Assembly (NCBI RefSeq): GCF_000021325.1
Contig: NC_011365.1
Location: 1,336,501 to 1,400,500 of the forward strand
Direction: 5' to 3'
DNA: 64,000 nt
Origin: Gluconacetobacter diazotrophicus PA1 5
GTDB lineage: Bacteria > Pseudomonadota > Alphaproteobacteria > Acetobacterales > Acetobacteraceae
Shown here in pieces: positions 1-10,092 of this stretch; position 1 is the first letter of the stretch, and every line of letters starts with the position of its first letter. The translations under genes were made by a program, and so were the position numbers. The notes beneath the pieces were generated by a model. The model did no database searches. It saw nothing but the letters and a program-made list of their open reading frames with translations, and was not told where the DNA came from.

Positions 1-939
1 ACCGGGCTGATGCGCGAAGCCGGAATCGATCCGGCCGGCGTGACCGCCACGGTCGGCCGCCCGGTGCGGTTCGCGGGCGACATGCCCGACGATTCGTTCG
101 GCGAGCAGCGTCTGCGCGACAGTTTCCACGATGCGGGATTCGGCGACATCGCCGTGGCGCTGGAGCCCGAGGCCGCCGGCTGGCGCTTCGCCCAGCGGCT
201 GGATGGGCCGGCGACCATCCTGGTCGGCGATTTCGGCGGCGGCACCAGCGATTTTTCCATCCTGCGCTTCGACCCGGCCCAAGGCGGCACAGGACGGGGA
301 CACGCGCAGCCGTTGGGCCATGCCGGCGTGGGCATCGCGGGCGATCAGTTCGACTACCGGATCATCGACAATGTGGTCTCGCCCGCGCTGGGACGTGACA
401 GCACCTATCGCGTCATGGGCGGCGCGCCGCTGCCCGTTCCCATCGAATGGTATGCCAGCCTGGCGCGATGGCACCGGCTGTCGCTGATGCGTACGCCGCA
501 GACGCTACGCGCGATCGCGGACGTGGCCCGCACCGCCTCCGCCCCCCAGCGGCTGGACGCGCTGGCGACCCTGATCGCGGACCAGCAGGGCCAGGCCCTG
601 TATCGCGCCATCGGCGCCGCGAAGACCGACCTGTCCCAGGCCGACAGCACAACCCTGCGCTTTCACCACAAGGACATCCGGATCGAACGCCGGATCACCC
701 GGACGGAATTCGAGGACTGGATCGCCCCGGACCTGGCGCAGTTCGACGCGGCGGTCACCACCGCCCTGACCCGCGCGGGACTGACCGAGGCGGGGATCGA
801 CCGGGTGTTCCTGACGGGCGGCACGTCGTTCGTCCCGGCGGTACGGAACCTGTTCGTCACACGTTTCGGCGCCGAGCGGGTCGATCGAGGCGGAGAGTTC
901 GTGTCGGTGGCCGAAGGGCTGGCCCTGATGGGCGGATAG
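1..939 (+). CDS. Hsp70-family (YegD-like) chaperone, 5' end outside window
   Basis: This is the C-terminal part of an actin-fold ATPase of the Hsp70 superfamily. The frame is open to the first base, so the start lies upstream; the first internal Met codon is at 10. The phosphate-2 loop DFGGGTSDFS is near residue 75 of the visible part, and the adenosine-binding motif FLTGGTSFVPAVRNLF is near the C-terminus. No Hsp70 substrate-binding domain follows the ATPase fold: the protein ends about 15 residues after the adenosine motif. That architecture is typical of YegD-like proteins rather than DnaK. The client is unknown. The next gene on the same strand starts 40 bp downstream. Family assignment is firm; cellular role is not. 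Confidence 0.85.
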   Translation, partial: TGLMREAGIDPAGVTATVGRPVRFAGDMPDDSFGEQRLRDSFHDAGFGDIAVALEPEAAGWRFAQRLDGPATILVGDFGGGTSDFSILRFDPAQGGTGRGHAQPLGHAGVGIAGDQFDYRIIDNVVSPALGRDSTYRVMGGAPLPVPIEWYASLARWHRLSLMRTPQTLRAIADVARTASAPQRLDALATLIADQQGQALYRAIGAAKTDLSQADSTTLRFHHKDIRIERRITRTEFEDWIAPDLAQFDAAVTTALTRAGLTEAGIDRVFLTGGTSFVPAVRNLFVTRFGAERVDRGGEFVSVAEGLALMGG

Positions 940-979
940 GCTTCAGACTGGTCCCGTTCGGCAACAAGGAACCCTGCCC

Positions 980-1231
980 ATGCTCTATCTGATCGGCCTG
1001 TTCTGCTCCCCGCTCGCACTGCTGCTGGCCGGTCGTCCGATCCAGGCGCTGCTGAACGGCGTGATCTGGTGCGTCTCGCTGTTCAGCCTGGTGGTCGGGC
1101 TGATCTTCGGCCTGCTGCCGGCGTTGCTGCTGTGGGGCATCGGCGTCGCCCACGCCTTTGCCGTCATCAACGCGCGCAACGCCGACCGCCGGGCCGACCG
1201 GCTGGCCGCCGCCCTGCGCGCCCGACGCTAA
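980..1231 (+). CDS. small YqaE/Pmp3-like two-helix membrane protein
   Basis: An 83-residue, very hydrophobic protein with two predicted membrane helices (about residues 1-18 and 28-62) and a short basic tail rich in Arg and Ala. The pattern of a hydrophobic N-terminus, a short polar loop and a second long helix resembles YqaE/Pmp3 (UPF0057) stress-associated proteolipids, but sequence support is modest. It follows the Hsp70-like gene closely and may share its transcript. Its stop codon overlaps the last bases of the convergent aldehyde dehydrogenase gene by 4 bp. Confidence 0.65.
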   Translation: MLYLIGLFCSPLALLLAGRPIQALLNGVIWCVSLFSLVVGLIFGLLPALLLWGIGVAHAFAVINARNADRRADRLAAALRARR

Positions 1232-2754
1232 CCGATATCGAACGATACGCCCTGCGCCAGCGGCAGGGTCGTACCGTAATTGATCGTGTTGGTGGCGCGG
1301 CGCATATAGCCTTTCCAGGCGTCCGATCCCGATTCGCGGCCGCCGCCGGTTTCCTTCTCGCCGCCGAACGCCCCGCCGATCTCGGCCCCGGATGTGCCGA
1401 TATTGACGTTGGCAATGCCGCAATCGGACCCGGCGGCCGACAGGAACCGTTCGGCCTGGCGAAGGTCGGTGGTGAACACGGCCGAGGACAGGCCCTGCGG
1501 AACCGCGTTCTGCAACGCGACGGCGCGGTCGAAATCGGAGTATTTCATCACATACAGGATCGGCGCGAAGGTCTCGTCCAGCACCGGGCCGGCCTGTTCG
1601 GGCATTTCCACCAGGGCGGGACGGACATAATACGCATCGGGCCAGTCGGCCGCGCCTTCCCTGTGGCCGCCCGTGACCACGCCACCCAACGCACGCGCCG
1701 ATTCCAGCGCACGCTGCATGCGGTCCATCGCCGCGGCATCGATCAGGGGGCCGACCAGATTGCCCTCTTCCAGGGGGCTGCCGACCGTCACGGTCGCATA
1801 GGCCGATTTCAGCCGCGCGACGAACCCGTCATAGATGGCGTCATGCACGAACAGGCGACGCAACGTCGTGCAGCGCTGGCCCGCCGTGCCCATCGCGGCG
1901 AAGGCGACGCCGCGCAGGGCCAGTTCCAGATCCGCCGACGGCGTAACGATGGCGGCGTTGTTGCCGCCCAGTTCCAGGATGGCCCGCGCGAAGCGGGCAG
2001 CCAGGCGCTGGCCGACCGCGCGGCCCATATCCGTGGACCCGGTCGCCGATACCAGCTTCACATCCGGATGATCGACCAGGATTTCACCCACCGCGCGTCC
2101 ACCGGTCAGCAGGACCGACAGGCCGTCGGGGACCGCCGTGCCCGACGCCGCGAAGCGGGCGGCGGCACGGTGGAAAAGCGCCTGGCAGGCCAGGGCGGTC
2201 AGCGGCGTCTTCTCGGACGGCTTCCACACCACCGGGTTCCCGCATACCAGCGCCAGCGCGGCGTTCCAGGACCAGACTGCGACGGGGAAATTGAAGGCGG
2301 AGATCACGCCGGTAACACCCAGCGGATGCCAGGTTTCCATCATCCGGTGGTCCGGACGTTCGGTCGCGATCGTCAGGCCGTGCAACTGGCGGGACAGGCC
2401 GACGGCGAAGTCGCAGATATCGATCATTTCCTGCACTTCGCCCAGTCCCTCGGACGGGGACTTCCCGGCCTCGATCGACACCAGGCGGCCCAGGGCCGAC
2501 TTGCCGGCACGCAATTCCTCGCCCAGCAGCCGCACCAGTTCGCCCCGGCGCGGCGCCGGCACCAGCCGCCACGCCTGGAAGGCCGCGTGGGCCGAGGCGA
2601 TCCCGTCGCACGCCATCTGCCGCGTGGCGGTGGCAACACGCGCGATTTCCTGCCCATTGACGGGTGAACGCACAGGCAGGTCGCCCGTCAGGGCGTCGTC
2701 CGCGACCCCCAGCGTGGCGAGCAGCGAACGGGCTTCGACGGAAAGGTCGATCAT
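1228..2754 (-). CDS. ALDH7-type aldehyde dehydrogenase (piperideine-6-carboxylate / aminoadipate semialdehyde dehydrogenase-like)
   Basis: An NAD(P)-dependent aldehyde dehydrogenase of 508 residues when started at the Met at 2754, which matches family length; the frame stays open 30 codons further upstream. The catalytic Cys sits in GTAGQRCTTLRRL and the general base Glu in LELGGNNA. The C-terminal signature GGEKETGGGRESGSDAWKGY, followed by MRRATNTINYG, is characteristic of the ALDH7/antiquitin group, which oxidises alpha-aminoadipic semialdehyde (cyclic form piperideine-6-carboxylate) in lysine catabolism. No lysine-degradation partner is visible nearby, so the substrate is inferred from the family only. 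It is a single gene, convergent with the small membrane protein. Confidence 0.9.
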   Translation of the reverse strand: MIDLSVEARSLLATLGVADDALTGDLPVRSPVNGQEIARVATATRQMACDGIASAHAAFQAWRLVPAPRRGELVRLLGEELRAGKSALGRLVSIEAGKSPSEGLGEVQEMIDICDFAVGLSRQLHGLTIATERPDHRMMETWHPLGVTGVISAFNFPVAVWSWNAALALVCGNPVVWKPSEKTPLTALACQALFHRAAARFAASGTAVPDGLSVLLTGGRAVGEILVDHPDVKLVSATGSTDMGRAVGQRLAARFARAILELGGNNAAIVTPSADLELALRGVAFAAMGTAGQRCTTLRRLFVHDAIYDGFVARLKSAYATVTVGSPLEEGNLVGPLIDAAAMDRMQRALESARALGGVVTGGHREGAADWPDAYYVRPALVEMPEQAGPVLDETFAPILYVMKYSDFDRAVALQNAVPQGLSSAVFTTDLRQAERFLSAAGSDCGIANVNIGTSGAEIGGAFGGEKETGGGRESGSDAWKGYMRRATNTINYGTTLPLAQGVSFDIG

Positions 2755-2959
2755 CGGATATCCAGTCGGCAGGGTGGCGAAGGCAAACCAGGGACCATCG
2801 GCAGCGGCATGCGGCCGCCCGGCCGCTGCATAGCGATGCACCATATTCTTCGTAGACGATCTGCCGGGCGAGGCAAAACCCCGGGATTCGGGCCGCCCGA
2901 CAGGCGCCAGGCCGAGTCTTTTACCAAACCTGTCGTTCTTTTCATGAACTTTTGATTCA

Positions 2960-3067
2960 AATCATGTTTTTGGTCCCTCGACCATGCCATACGAAAAGGG
3001 CGATGGGGGCATCGCAAATCGAACCATCACGATACCTTGCAGGGTCTTCGGACCCTGCATTTTTTTT
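2960..3067 (+). ncRNA. candidate small RNA ending in a strong intrinsic terminator
   Basis: No protein gene lies on the plus strand between 1232 and this point, yet a textbook rho-independent terminator ends at 3067. Just upstream is a second hairpin, GCGATG-GGGG-CATCGC (about 2999-3014). Two hairpins with the second followed by eight T is the usual layout of a trans-acting small RNA. The 5' end is a guess: no convincing -10/-35 pair is visible. The alternative is a terminator for read-through or antisense transcription near the end of the ctrA-like gene, which lies on the other strand. Confidence 0.35.
3038..3067 (+). terminator. rho-independent terminator, plus strand
   Basis: A perfect 9-bp stem TGCAGGGTC/GACCCTGCA (3038-3046 with 3051-3059) is closed by a UUCG tetraloop and followed by eight T (3060-3067). 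Read on the minus strand the hairpin is preceded by A residues rather than followed by T, so it cannot serve as the terminator of the ctrA-like gene at 3091-3825. Confidence 0.85.
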
Positions 3068-3090
3068 GCCCATAGCCCCGCCCTGGGATG

Positions 3091-3825
3091 TCAGGCGACC
3101 GAAAGCGCCGCCGAGCCGACGACCGGCCTGGGTACCGTCATGGGGGCCACGCCCCCGTCCCCCCGAAGCATGTAGCCCTGGCCCCAGACCGTGGCGATCA
3201 GCGACCCTGCCCCCGCCTGCTGCAGTTTCTTGCGCACCTTGCAGATGAAGACGTCGATGATCTTCATCTCCGGCTCGTCCATGCCGCCATAGAGATGGTC
3301 GAGGAAGGCGTATTTGGTCAGGACCGTTCCCTTGCGCAGCAGCAGCAGTTCCAGGACCAGGTATTCCTTGCCGGTCAGGTGGACGGGCCGCCCGTTCACC
3401 GTCACCTCGCGGCTGTCCAGCGACAGCCGCAACGGTCCGGCATGCAGGATCGGCTGGCAATATCCCTTGGACCGGCGGACCACCGCCTGGATTCGGGCCG
3501 CGAGTTCCGGCGCGTCGTAAGGTTTGGTGATGTAATCGTCGGCACCGGCCGAAAAGGCCCGGACCTTCGCCTGCGGACCGCCCAGGCTGGACAGGGCGAC
3601 GATCGGCGTTTCCCGGCGTGCCGCCCGGGTGGCACGCAGGACCTCGTACCCATCGATATCCGGCAGAACCATTTCCAGCAGGGCAAGATCGTAATCATAG
3701 CGCCGGAGCATTTCGACCGCCTCATGTCCCGTCGCAACATGATCCAGGGCATAGCCGATCGCGCGCAGGGCGCTGGAGGTGCCATGAGCCGTGCCACCAT
3801 CATTCTCGACGAGCAAAACACGCAT
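3091..3825 (-). CDS. CtrA-type response regulator with Glu at the phospho-acceptor position
   Basis: A 244-residue OmpR-class regulator. The receiver domain (about 1-120) starts MRVLLVEND, and the DNA-binding winged helix (about 125-235) carries HLTGKEYLVLELLLLRKGT and LYGGMDEPEMKIIDVF, which closely match CtrA, the alphaproteobacterial cell-cycle and motility master regulator. The start at 3825 aligns with the usual CtrA N-terminus; the frame is open 22 codons further. Key oddity: the acceptor Asp51 is Glu (YDYDLALLEMVLPD), and Asp8 of the acidic pocket is Asn (VEND). The conserved Lys (YITKPYD) is kept. It should therefore not be phosphorylated in the normal way and may behave as always active. 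Whether it is the only CtrA in the genome cannot be seen here. Confidence 0.88.
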   Translation of the reverse strand: MRVLLVENDGGTAHGTSSALRAIGYALDHVATGHEAVEMLRRYDYDLALLEMVLPDIDGYEVLRATRAARRETPIVALSSLGGPQAKVRAFSAGADDYITKPYDAPELAARIQAVVRRSKGYCQPILHAGPLRLSLDSREVTVNGRPVHLTGKEYLVLELLLLRKGTVLTKYAFLDHLYGGMDEPEMKIIDVFICKVRKKLQQAGAGSLIATVWGQGYMLRGDGGVAPMTVPRPVVGSAALSVA

Positions 3826-4117
3826 ATATGCCACCATGAGTTTTGTTAAACCAACATTGCTACCTATAGGTGTATAAATTGTATGACACAATCTTCCCGG
3901 GACAGGTTAGGCATTAATACAGCCGCGTTATCCATCTGATCACGCATATGTTATATCACTCCGCCGTTCAGCACGACGGGCAGCGGAAAGGCATGCGTTC
4001 CGTTTCCGAGTCGGGGCGTGTTTTTCCTTGAACCGGCCCCGAAACCGGCTATACCCACCGCAACCGATCGCCGCGCGGACGCTGGACGCGCGGCGACACC
4101 CCGAACAAGAAACGATC
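3826..4117. other. intergenic region upstream of the ctrA-like gene
   Basis: About 290 bp, clearly more AT-rich than its surroundings between 3830 and 3960, as expected for a promoter region of the leftward ctrA-like gene. I looked for the TTAA-N7-TTAA CtrA box and found only isolated TTAA or GTTA half-sites, not a full motif. No convincing coding frame is present. Confidence 0.5.
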
Positions 4118-4303
4118 ATGAAACCCCGATCTAGAATCGCCTGGCGGGGACGCCGTGACCGATCTCTTTCGGTCGCCGGGTCTGTCTGCGGGCATCGTCC
4201 CTATCCGGGTCTGACCGTTCTGCCTGTTTGCTGACCCTGGTCGGCTGACCGGCAACCGGCCTCCCGGGTTCGAGCAACCGCTTGAGCGGCAGGAGGCCTT
4301 TTT
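4118..4303 (+). promoter_or_regulatory. structured leader: 38-codon ORF followed by attenuator-like hairpins
   Basis: A short frame (4118-4234) begins MKPRSRIAWRGRRDR and ends PYPGLTVLPVC. It overlaps or is followed by several small hairpins: GACCGA/TCGGTC (4157-4174), GGTC/GACC (4239-4250) and the terminator ending at 4303. The order short ORF, alternative hairpins, intrinsic terminator, then a downstream coding frame at 4361 resembles transcription attenuation or a leader-peptide switch. I do not recognise a known riboswitch class. The regulatory role is inference from layout. Confidence 0.4.
4258..4303 (+). terminator. intrinsic terminator / attenuator hairpin
   Basis: The arms GGCCTCC (4258-4264) and GGAGGCC (4292-4298) pair and are followed by TTTTT (4299-4303). 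Inside the loop a second small hairpin, CCGC-TTGA-GCGG, can form. It faces the plus strand and lies about 60 bp before the small hypothetical gene starting at 4361, so it could limit read-through into that gene. Confidence 0.7.
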
Positions 4304-4360
4304 CATGGCTTTTTGTATCTGTTTTGATGTCCGCGCCATGGCGCGGCGCGGCGACGACGC

Positions 4361-4699
4361 ATGACCGGGCCGCGCAATGCCCCCTCGCCGGTTCCGCTGC
4401 GGGCGTGGTGCCGCGGCAGCGTCCTGCGCCACGCGCCGCATGGCGCCACCGCCGTTCCGCCGCCGGAGCCCCTTGCAACGTCCCTTGCAACCCGGCCGGT
4501 GCCGGTCCGCAGCCGCCTGGCACGTGACCTGGCGTTGGGCTGTGCCTGGGCGGCCGCGCGGACGGTGCAGGGGTTGCGCGGCCTGGGCGTGCTTCGGCCG
4601 AATCACGTCTCGCGCCTGGTTCCCGTCATCGTGCGCATGGCCGACGCCGCCGACTGGGCGCAGCCCGGCCGTCCATCCGGTCGACGGGACGAAGCGTGA
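4361..4699 (+). CDS. small hypothetical protein
   Basis: A 112-residue frame with strongly GC-rich third codon positions, like the real genes around it. It ends exactly at the TGATCA where the convergent thiD gene also ends. The product is Pro/Arg/Ala-rich at the start and has a more ordered C-terminal half with the stretch LALGCAWAAARTVQGLRGLG. I recognise no family, signal peptide or membrane segment. The leader and attenuator-like hairpin upstream suggest regulated transcription if the gene is real. It could also be a chance frame in GC-rich DNA. Confidence 0.4.
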   Translation: MTGPRNAPSPVPLRAWCRGSVLRHAPHGATAVPPPEPLATSLATRPVPVRSRLARDLALGCAWAAARTVQGLRGLGVLRPNHVSRLVPVIVRMADAADWAQPGRPSGRRDEA

Positions 4700-5509
4700 T
4701 CAGGCGGCGGGGGTCCAGTCGGGGCCGATCGTGACCGCATGGTTCAGGGGTCCGGCGCCCGCGCCATAGCCCGGCGCGGCCGCGATGGCGGCGCGCAGGT
4801 AGCGCCGGGCCCGGATCACGGCATCACGCAGCGTCAGGCCCTGCGCCAGGCCGGTGGCGATCGCGCTGGCCAGCGTGCAGCCTGTCCCATGGGTGTGGCG
4901 GGTATGCAGCCGCGTATCCGAAAACAGCTCGATCCCCGCGTCGGTGGCCAGCACGTCGGTCAGCACGTCGCCATCCAGGTGCCCGCCCTTGACCAGGACC
5001 GCCCCGGCCCCGGCCCGGCGCAGGTCCTCGGCCGCCCGCCGCATGTCGTCCACCGTGCGAATCGGACGTCCGACCAGGACTTCGGCCTCCGGCAGGTTGG
5101 GGGTCAGCAGGGTGGCCAGAGGCAGGAGATCCCGCCTGAGCGTCTCCACCGCGTTATCCTGCAACAGGCGCGAGCCGCCCTTGGCCACCATGACGGGATC
5201 GAGGACATAGGGGATGCCGGGATGGACACGAATGATGTCCGCGACGGCCAGGATGACCTCTGCCCGGTCCAGCATCCCGCTCTTGAACGCATCGGCGCCC
5301 AGGTCGTCCAGCACGCTGCACATCTGCTGCGCCACGAAATCGGGCGGGACCGGCAGCACGCCCGTCACCCCCAGCGTGTTCTGCACGGTCAGGGCGGACA
5401 GCGCCGTCATGGCAAACCCGCCCAGCGCCGTGATGGTCTTGATATCCGCCTGGATTCCCGCGCCGCCGCCGGAATCGCTGCCCGCGATGACGAGGATGCG
5501 CCCCTTCAT
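4700..5509 (-). CDS. thiD: hydroxymethylpyrimidine/phosphomethylpyrimidine kinase
   Basis: Phosphorylates HMP and HMP-P in the pyrimidine branch of thiamine synthesis. The 269-residue length is normal. The ribokinase-like fold is shown by the N-terminal substrate loop AGSDSGGGAGIQADIKT and the C-terminal anion-hole motif THGTGCTLASAIATGLAQG with its catalytic base. It starts 11 bp after glmM stops and is the last gene of the long leftward block, convergent with the small hypothetical gene. No THI-box riboswitch is visible in front of it, consistent with transcription from upstream. Confidence 0.95.
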   Translation of the reverse strand: MKGRILVIAGSDSGGGAGIQADIKTITALGGFAMTALSALTVQNTLGVTGVLPVPPDFVAQQMCSVLDDLGADAFKSGMLDRAEVILAVADIIRVHPGIPYVLDPVMVAKGGSRLLQDNAVETLRRDLLPLATLLTPNLPEAEVLVGRPIRTVDDMRRAAEDLRRAGAGAVLVKGGHLDGDVLTDVLATDAGIELFSDTRLHTRHTHGTGCTLASAIATGLAQGLTLRDAVIRARRYLRAAIAAAPGYGAGAGPLNHAVTIGPDWTPAA

Positions 5510-5520
5510 GGCCCCCGTCC

Positions 5521-6879
5521 CTAGGCCACGACCTGGGCCGAATCGATCGCCTCACACATTTCGGCGACGATTCGTTCCACCAGCGCCGGGTCCTCGGCCT
5601 CGGCCATGACCCGGACCAGGGGTTCCGTGCCGCTTTCGCGCAGCAGCAGCCGGCCGGCCGTGCCCAGTTCGGCTTCCGCCCGGCGGCGGGCGTCCTGCAC
5701 CGAAGGGGCGTGAAGCGGGCTCTTGCCCGTGAAGCGGACATTGCGCAGCATCTGCGGGAACGGGGTGAACATGCGGCAGACCTCGCTGGCCGGGCGGCCT
5801 TCCTCGACCAGCACGGCCAGGACCTGCAGCGCCGCCACCAGCCCGTCGCCGGTCGTGGCGAAATCGGACAGCACCATATGGCCCGACTGCTCGCCCCCCA
5901 GGTTGGCGCCCAGTTCGCGCATCCGCTCGACCACGTACCGGTCGCCTACCGCGGTGCGCACCAGTTCCAGGCCCAGCCCCTCCAGGCACCGCGCCAGGCC
6001 CATGTTCGACATCACCGTCGCCACGATCTGTGCCGAGTTCAGCCGCCCCTGCCGGCCCCAGGACCGGGCGATCAGGGCCAGGATCTGGTCGCCGTCGATC
6101 AGCCGCCCCTTCTCGTCCGCGATCAGCACGCGGTCGGCGTCGCCGTCCAGGGCGATGCCGATATGGGCGCCGTGCGCGACCACTGCCTCGCACAGGGATT
6201 CCGGCTTGGTCGAGCCGCATTGTTCGTTGATGTTGATGCCGTCGGGCTCGCACCCGATGCGGATGACCTCGGCCCCCAGTTCCCACAGCGCGGTGGGCGC
6301 GACGCGATAGGCCGCGCCATTGGCGCAGTCGATGACGATGCGCAGGCCGTCCAGCCGCCGCCCGCGCGGGAACGAGGCCTTGGCATTCTCGATATACCGC
6401 CCGGCGGCGTCATTCAGGCGCGAGGCCCGGCCGATCCGGTCCGGCGCCGCCAGCCGGCCGGCCAGGTCGGAGCGCATCAACTCCTCGATTTCGGCCTCGG
6501 TCTCGTCCGACAGCTTGAATCCGTCGGGACCGAACAGCTTGATCCCGTTATCGCCGAACGGGTTGTGCGAGGCCGAGATCATGACGCCCAGGTCGGCGCG
6601 CAGCGACCGCGTCAGCATGGCGATCGCGGGCGTGGGCATCGGCCCGACCAGCGTCACGTCCATGCCGGCGGACAGGAAGCCCGACACCAGCGCGCATTCG
6701 ATCATGTAGCCCGACAGGCGCGTGTCCTTGCCCAGCAGCACGCGATGGCGGTGCACGCCCCGCGTGAAGCGCAGGCCGGCGGCCTGCCCCAGCTTCTGCG
6801 CGATTTCCACCGTCATCGGGTCCTGGTTGGCGAGGCCGCGGATGCCGTCGGTGCCGAATAGATGTCTGGTCTTGCTCAT
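5521..6879 (-). CDS. glmM: phosphoglucosamine mutase
   Basis: Interconverts glucosamine-6-phosphate and glucosamine-1-phosphate for UDP-GlcNAc and therefore peptidoglycan and LPS supply. The 452-residue length is typical. Visible motifs are the N-terminal GTDGIRG, the phosphoserine loop [14 protein letters not shown] (active Ser about 104), the Mg-binding loop DGDADR, the sugar-binding GEQSGH and the C-terminal phosphate loop RESGTEP. It starts 6 bp after folP stops. The ftsH-folP-glmM order is a widespread bacterial arrangement. Confidence 0.97.
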   Translation of the reverse strand: MSKTRHLFGTDGIRGLANQDPMTVEIAQKLGQAAGLRFTRGVHRHRVLLGKDTRLSGYMIECALVSGFLSAGMDVTLVGPMPTPAIAMLTRSLRADLGVMISASHNPFGDNGIKLFGPDGFKLSDETEAEIEELMRSDLAGRLAAPDRIGRASRLNDAAGRYIENAKASFPRGRRLDGLRIVIDCANGAAYRVAPTALWELGAEVIRIGCEPDGININEQCGSTKPESLCEAVVAHGAHIGIALDGDADRVLIADEKGRLIDGDQILALIARSWGRQGRLNSAQIVATVMSNMGLARCLEGLGLELVRTAVGDRYVVERMRELGANLGGEQSGHMVLSDFATTGDGLVAALQVLAVLVEEGRPASEVCRMFTPFPQMLRNVRFTGKSPLHAPSVQDARRRAEAELGTAGRLLLRESGTEPLVRVMAEAEDPALVERIVAEMCEAIDSAQVVA

Positions 6880-6885
6880 TCCCGG

Positions 6886-7959
6886 CTATCCCTGGTTCTG
6901 CCCTGCCATGGCGGGCCCTGATGCCGGCTTATCGCAGGTCCACACGCCCTGCCAGACCCGCAGGGCCTGAACCATGGCCGGCACGTTATGTACACGCAGG
7001 ATCGTGTTGCCGAGTTCCAGGCCCGGCAGGGTGCTGGCCACGGTCCCCGGATCGCGGTCGGCGGCCACCTGCACCCCGGCCAGTTCCCCCAGCGTGCGCT
7101 TGCGCGACGTTCCCAGCACGATACGGCACCCCAGGTTCGCCAGGATCGGCAACCGGCCCAGCAATGCGGCATTCTGCGCCGTGGTCTTGGCGAAGCCGAT
7201 GCCGGGATCGACGAGGATGCGATGGCGCGCGACACCGGCGGCCACGGCCGCGTCGATTCGCGCGGCGAGTTCGCGCGTCACGTCGGCGCCCACGTCGCCA
7301 TAGGTCGCAAGGCGCGACATCGTCTGCGGCGTGCCGCGCATATGCATCAGCACCACGGGGCACCCGGCATCCGCCACCACCCCCAGCGCATCCGGGTCAT
7401 GCGCCAGCGCCGAGACATCGTTGATCAGCGTCGCCCCCAGCCCCAGCGCGGAGGCCATGGTACGGGCGTTGCGGGTGTCGACCGACAGTACGGCCCCGGT
7501 CCGGCCGTGCAGGTCCGCCAGCACCGGAGCGATGCGGGCCCATTCCTCGTCCGGCGTCACCACGGCGGCGTCGGGCCGCGTGCTCTCGCCGCCGATATCC
7601 AGCAGCGCGGCACCGGCTTCCACCATGGCCGCCGCGGCACGCAATGCGGCGTCCGGTCCCATATGGCGGCCACCGTCGCTGAAGCTGTCCGGCGTCACGT
7701 TCAGGATGCCCATCACCCGCGGCCCGTCCGGCAGGTCCGCCGACGGCAGCGGCGCCGTCACACGGGCCAGGACCGGCAGCCAGCCGGGCGGAATATCGCC
7801 CGCGCGGACCAGGCGGACATCGTCCCCGTCGATCAGCCGAGCCAGGGTAAAGGCCGCCGGCCCACCGGCCAGCCAGTGGGCCAGTCCCGCCGCCACGGCC
7901 ACATGCGCCTGCCGCCCCAGGACCAGCCCCACGGGTTCGATCAACCGAAGACAATCCAT
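6886..7959 (-). CDS. folP: dihydropteroate synthase
   Basis: Condenses hydroxymethyl-dihydropterin pyrophosphate with p-aminobenzoate in folate synthesis; the target of sulfonamides. The TIM-barrel signatures are MGILNVTPDSFSDGG (residues about 83-97), DIGGESTRPDA, SVDTRNA, and near the end DPGIGFAKT and LGTSRKR. The start at 7959 is preceded by GGAAGG at good spacing. At 357 residues it is about 80 longer than the classical enzyme. The extra part is an N-terminal segment (1-80) before the barrel, whose function I cannot assign. Confidence 0.95.
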   Translation of the reverse strand: MDCLRLIEPVGLVLGRQAHVAVAAGLAHWLAGGPAAFTLARLIDGDDVRLVRAGDIPPGWLPVLARVTAPLPSADLPDGPRVMGILNVTPDSFSDGGRHMGPDAALRAAAAMVEAGAALLDIGGESTRPDAAVVTPDEEWARIAPVLADLHGRTGAVLSVDTRNARTMASALGLGATLINDVSALAHDPDALGVVADAGCPVVLMHMRGTPQTMSRLATYGDVGADVTRELAARIDAAVAAGVARHRILVDPGIGFAKTTAQNAALLGRLPILANLGCRIVLGTSRKRTLGELAGVQVAADRDPGTVASTLPGLELGNTILRVHNVPAMVQALRVWQGVWTCDKPASGPAMAGQNQG

Positions 7960-7988
7960 CCAGCCTTCCCGTTTCCCTGCGCCCAACG

Positions 7989-8017
7989 GAAAACAGGCGG
8001 GGGATACCCCCGCCTGT
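7989..8017 (-). terminator. intrinsic terminator after ftsH
   Basis: A perfect 11-bp stem, ACAGGCGGGGG (7993-8003) with CCCCCGCCTGT (8007-8017), has a 3-nt loop. Read leftward it is followed by TTTTCC. It lies between ftsH (ends 8043) and folP (starts 7959), so part of the transcription should stop here even though the genes are usually described as one cluster. Confidence 0.8.
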
Positions 8018-8042
8018 CGTGTTTATTCGAATAGACGGCGCC

Positions 8043-9974
<1,932 letters not shown>

Positions 9975-10092
9975 CTTGCCCATTGTTCCATACGCTGGCG
10001 CCAACCAGCGGCCAAACGCCTTTTCAACCTAATGTTCACCCATACATAGGCGGTTCGGGGGACATTCACACCCCCATGGCCCCTCTTTCTTG

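Noticed and set aside
3826-3960. Possible CtrA binding box upstream of the ctrA-like gene.
   Set aside because: Only half-sites (TTAA, GTTA) are present; no TTAA-N7-TTAA pair could be found.
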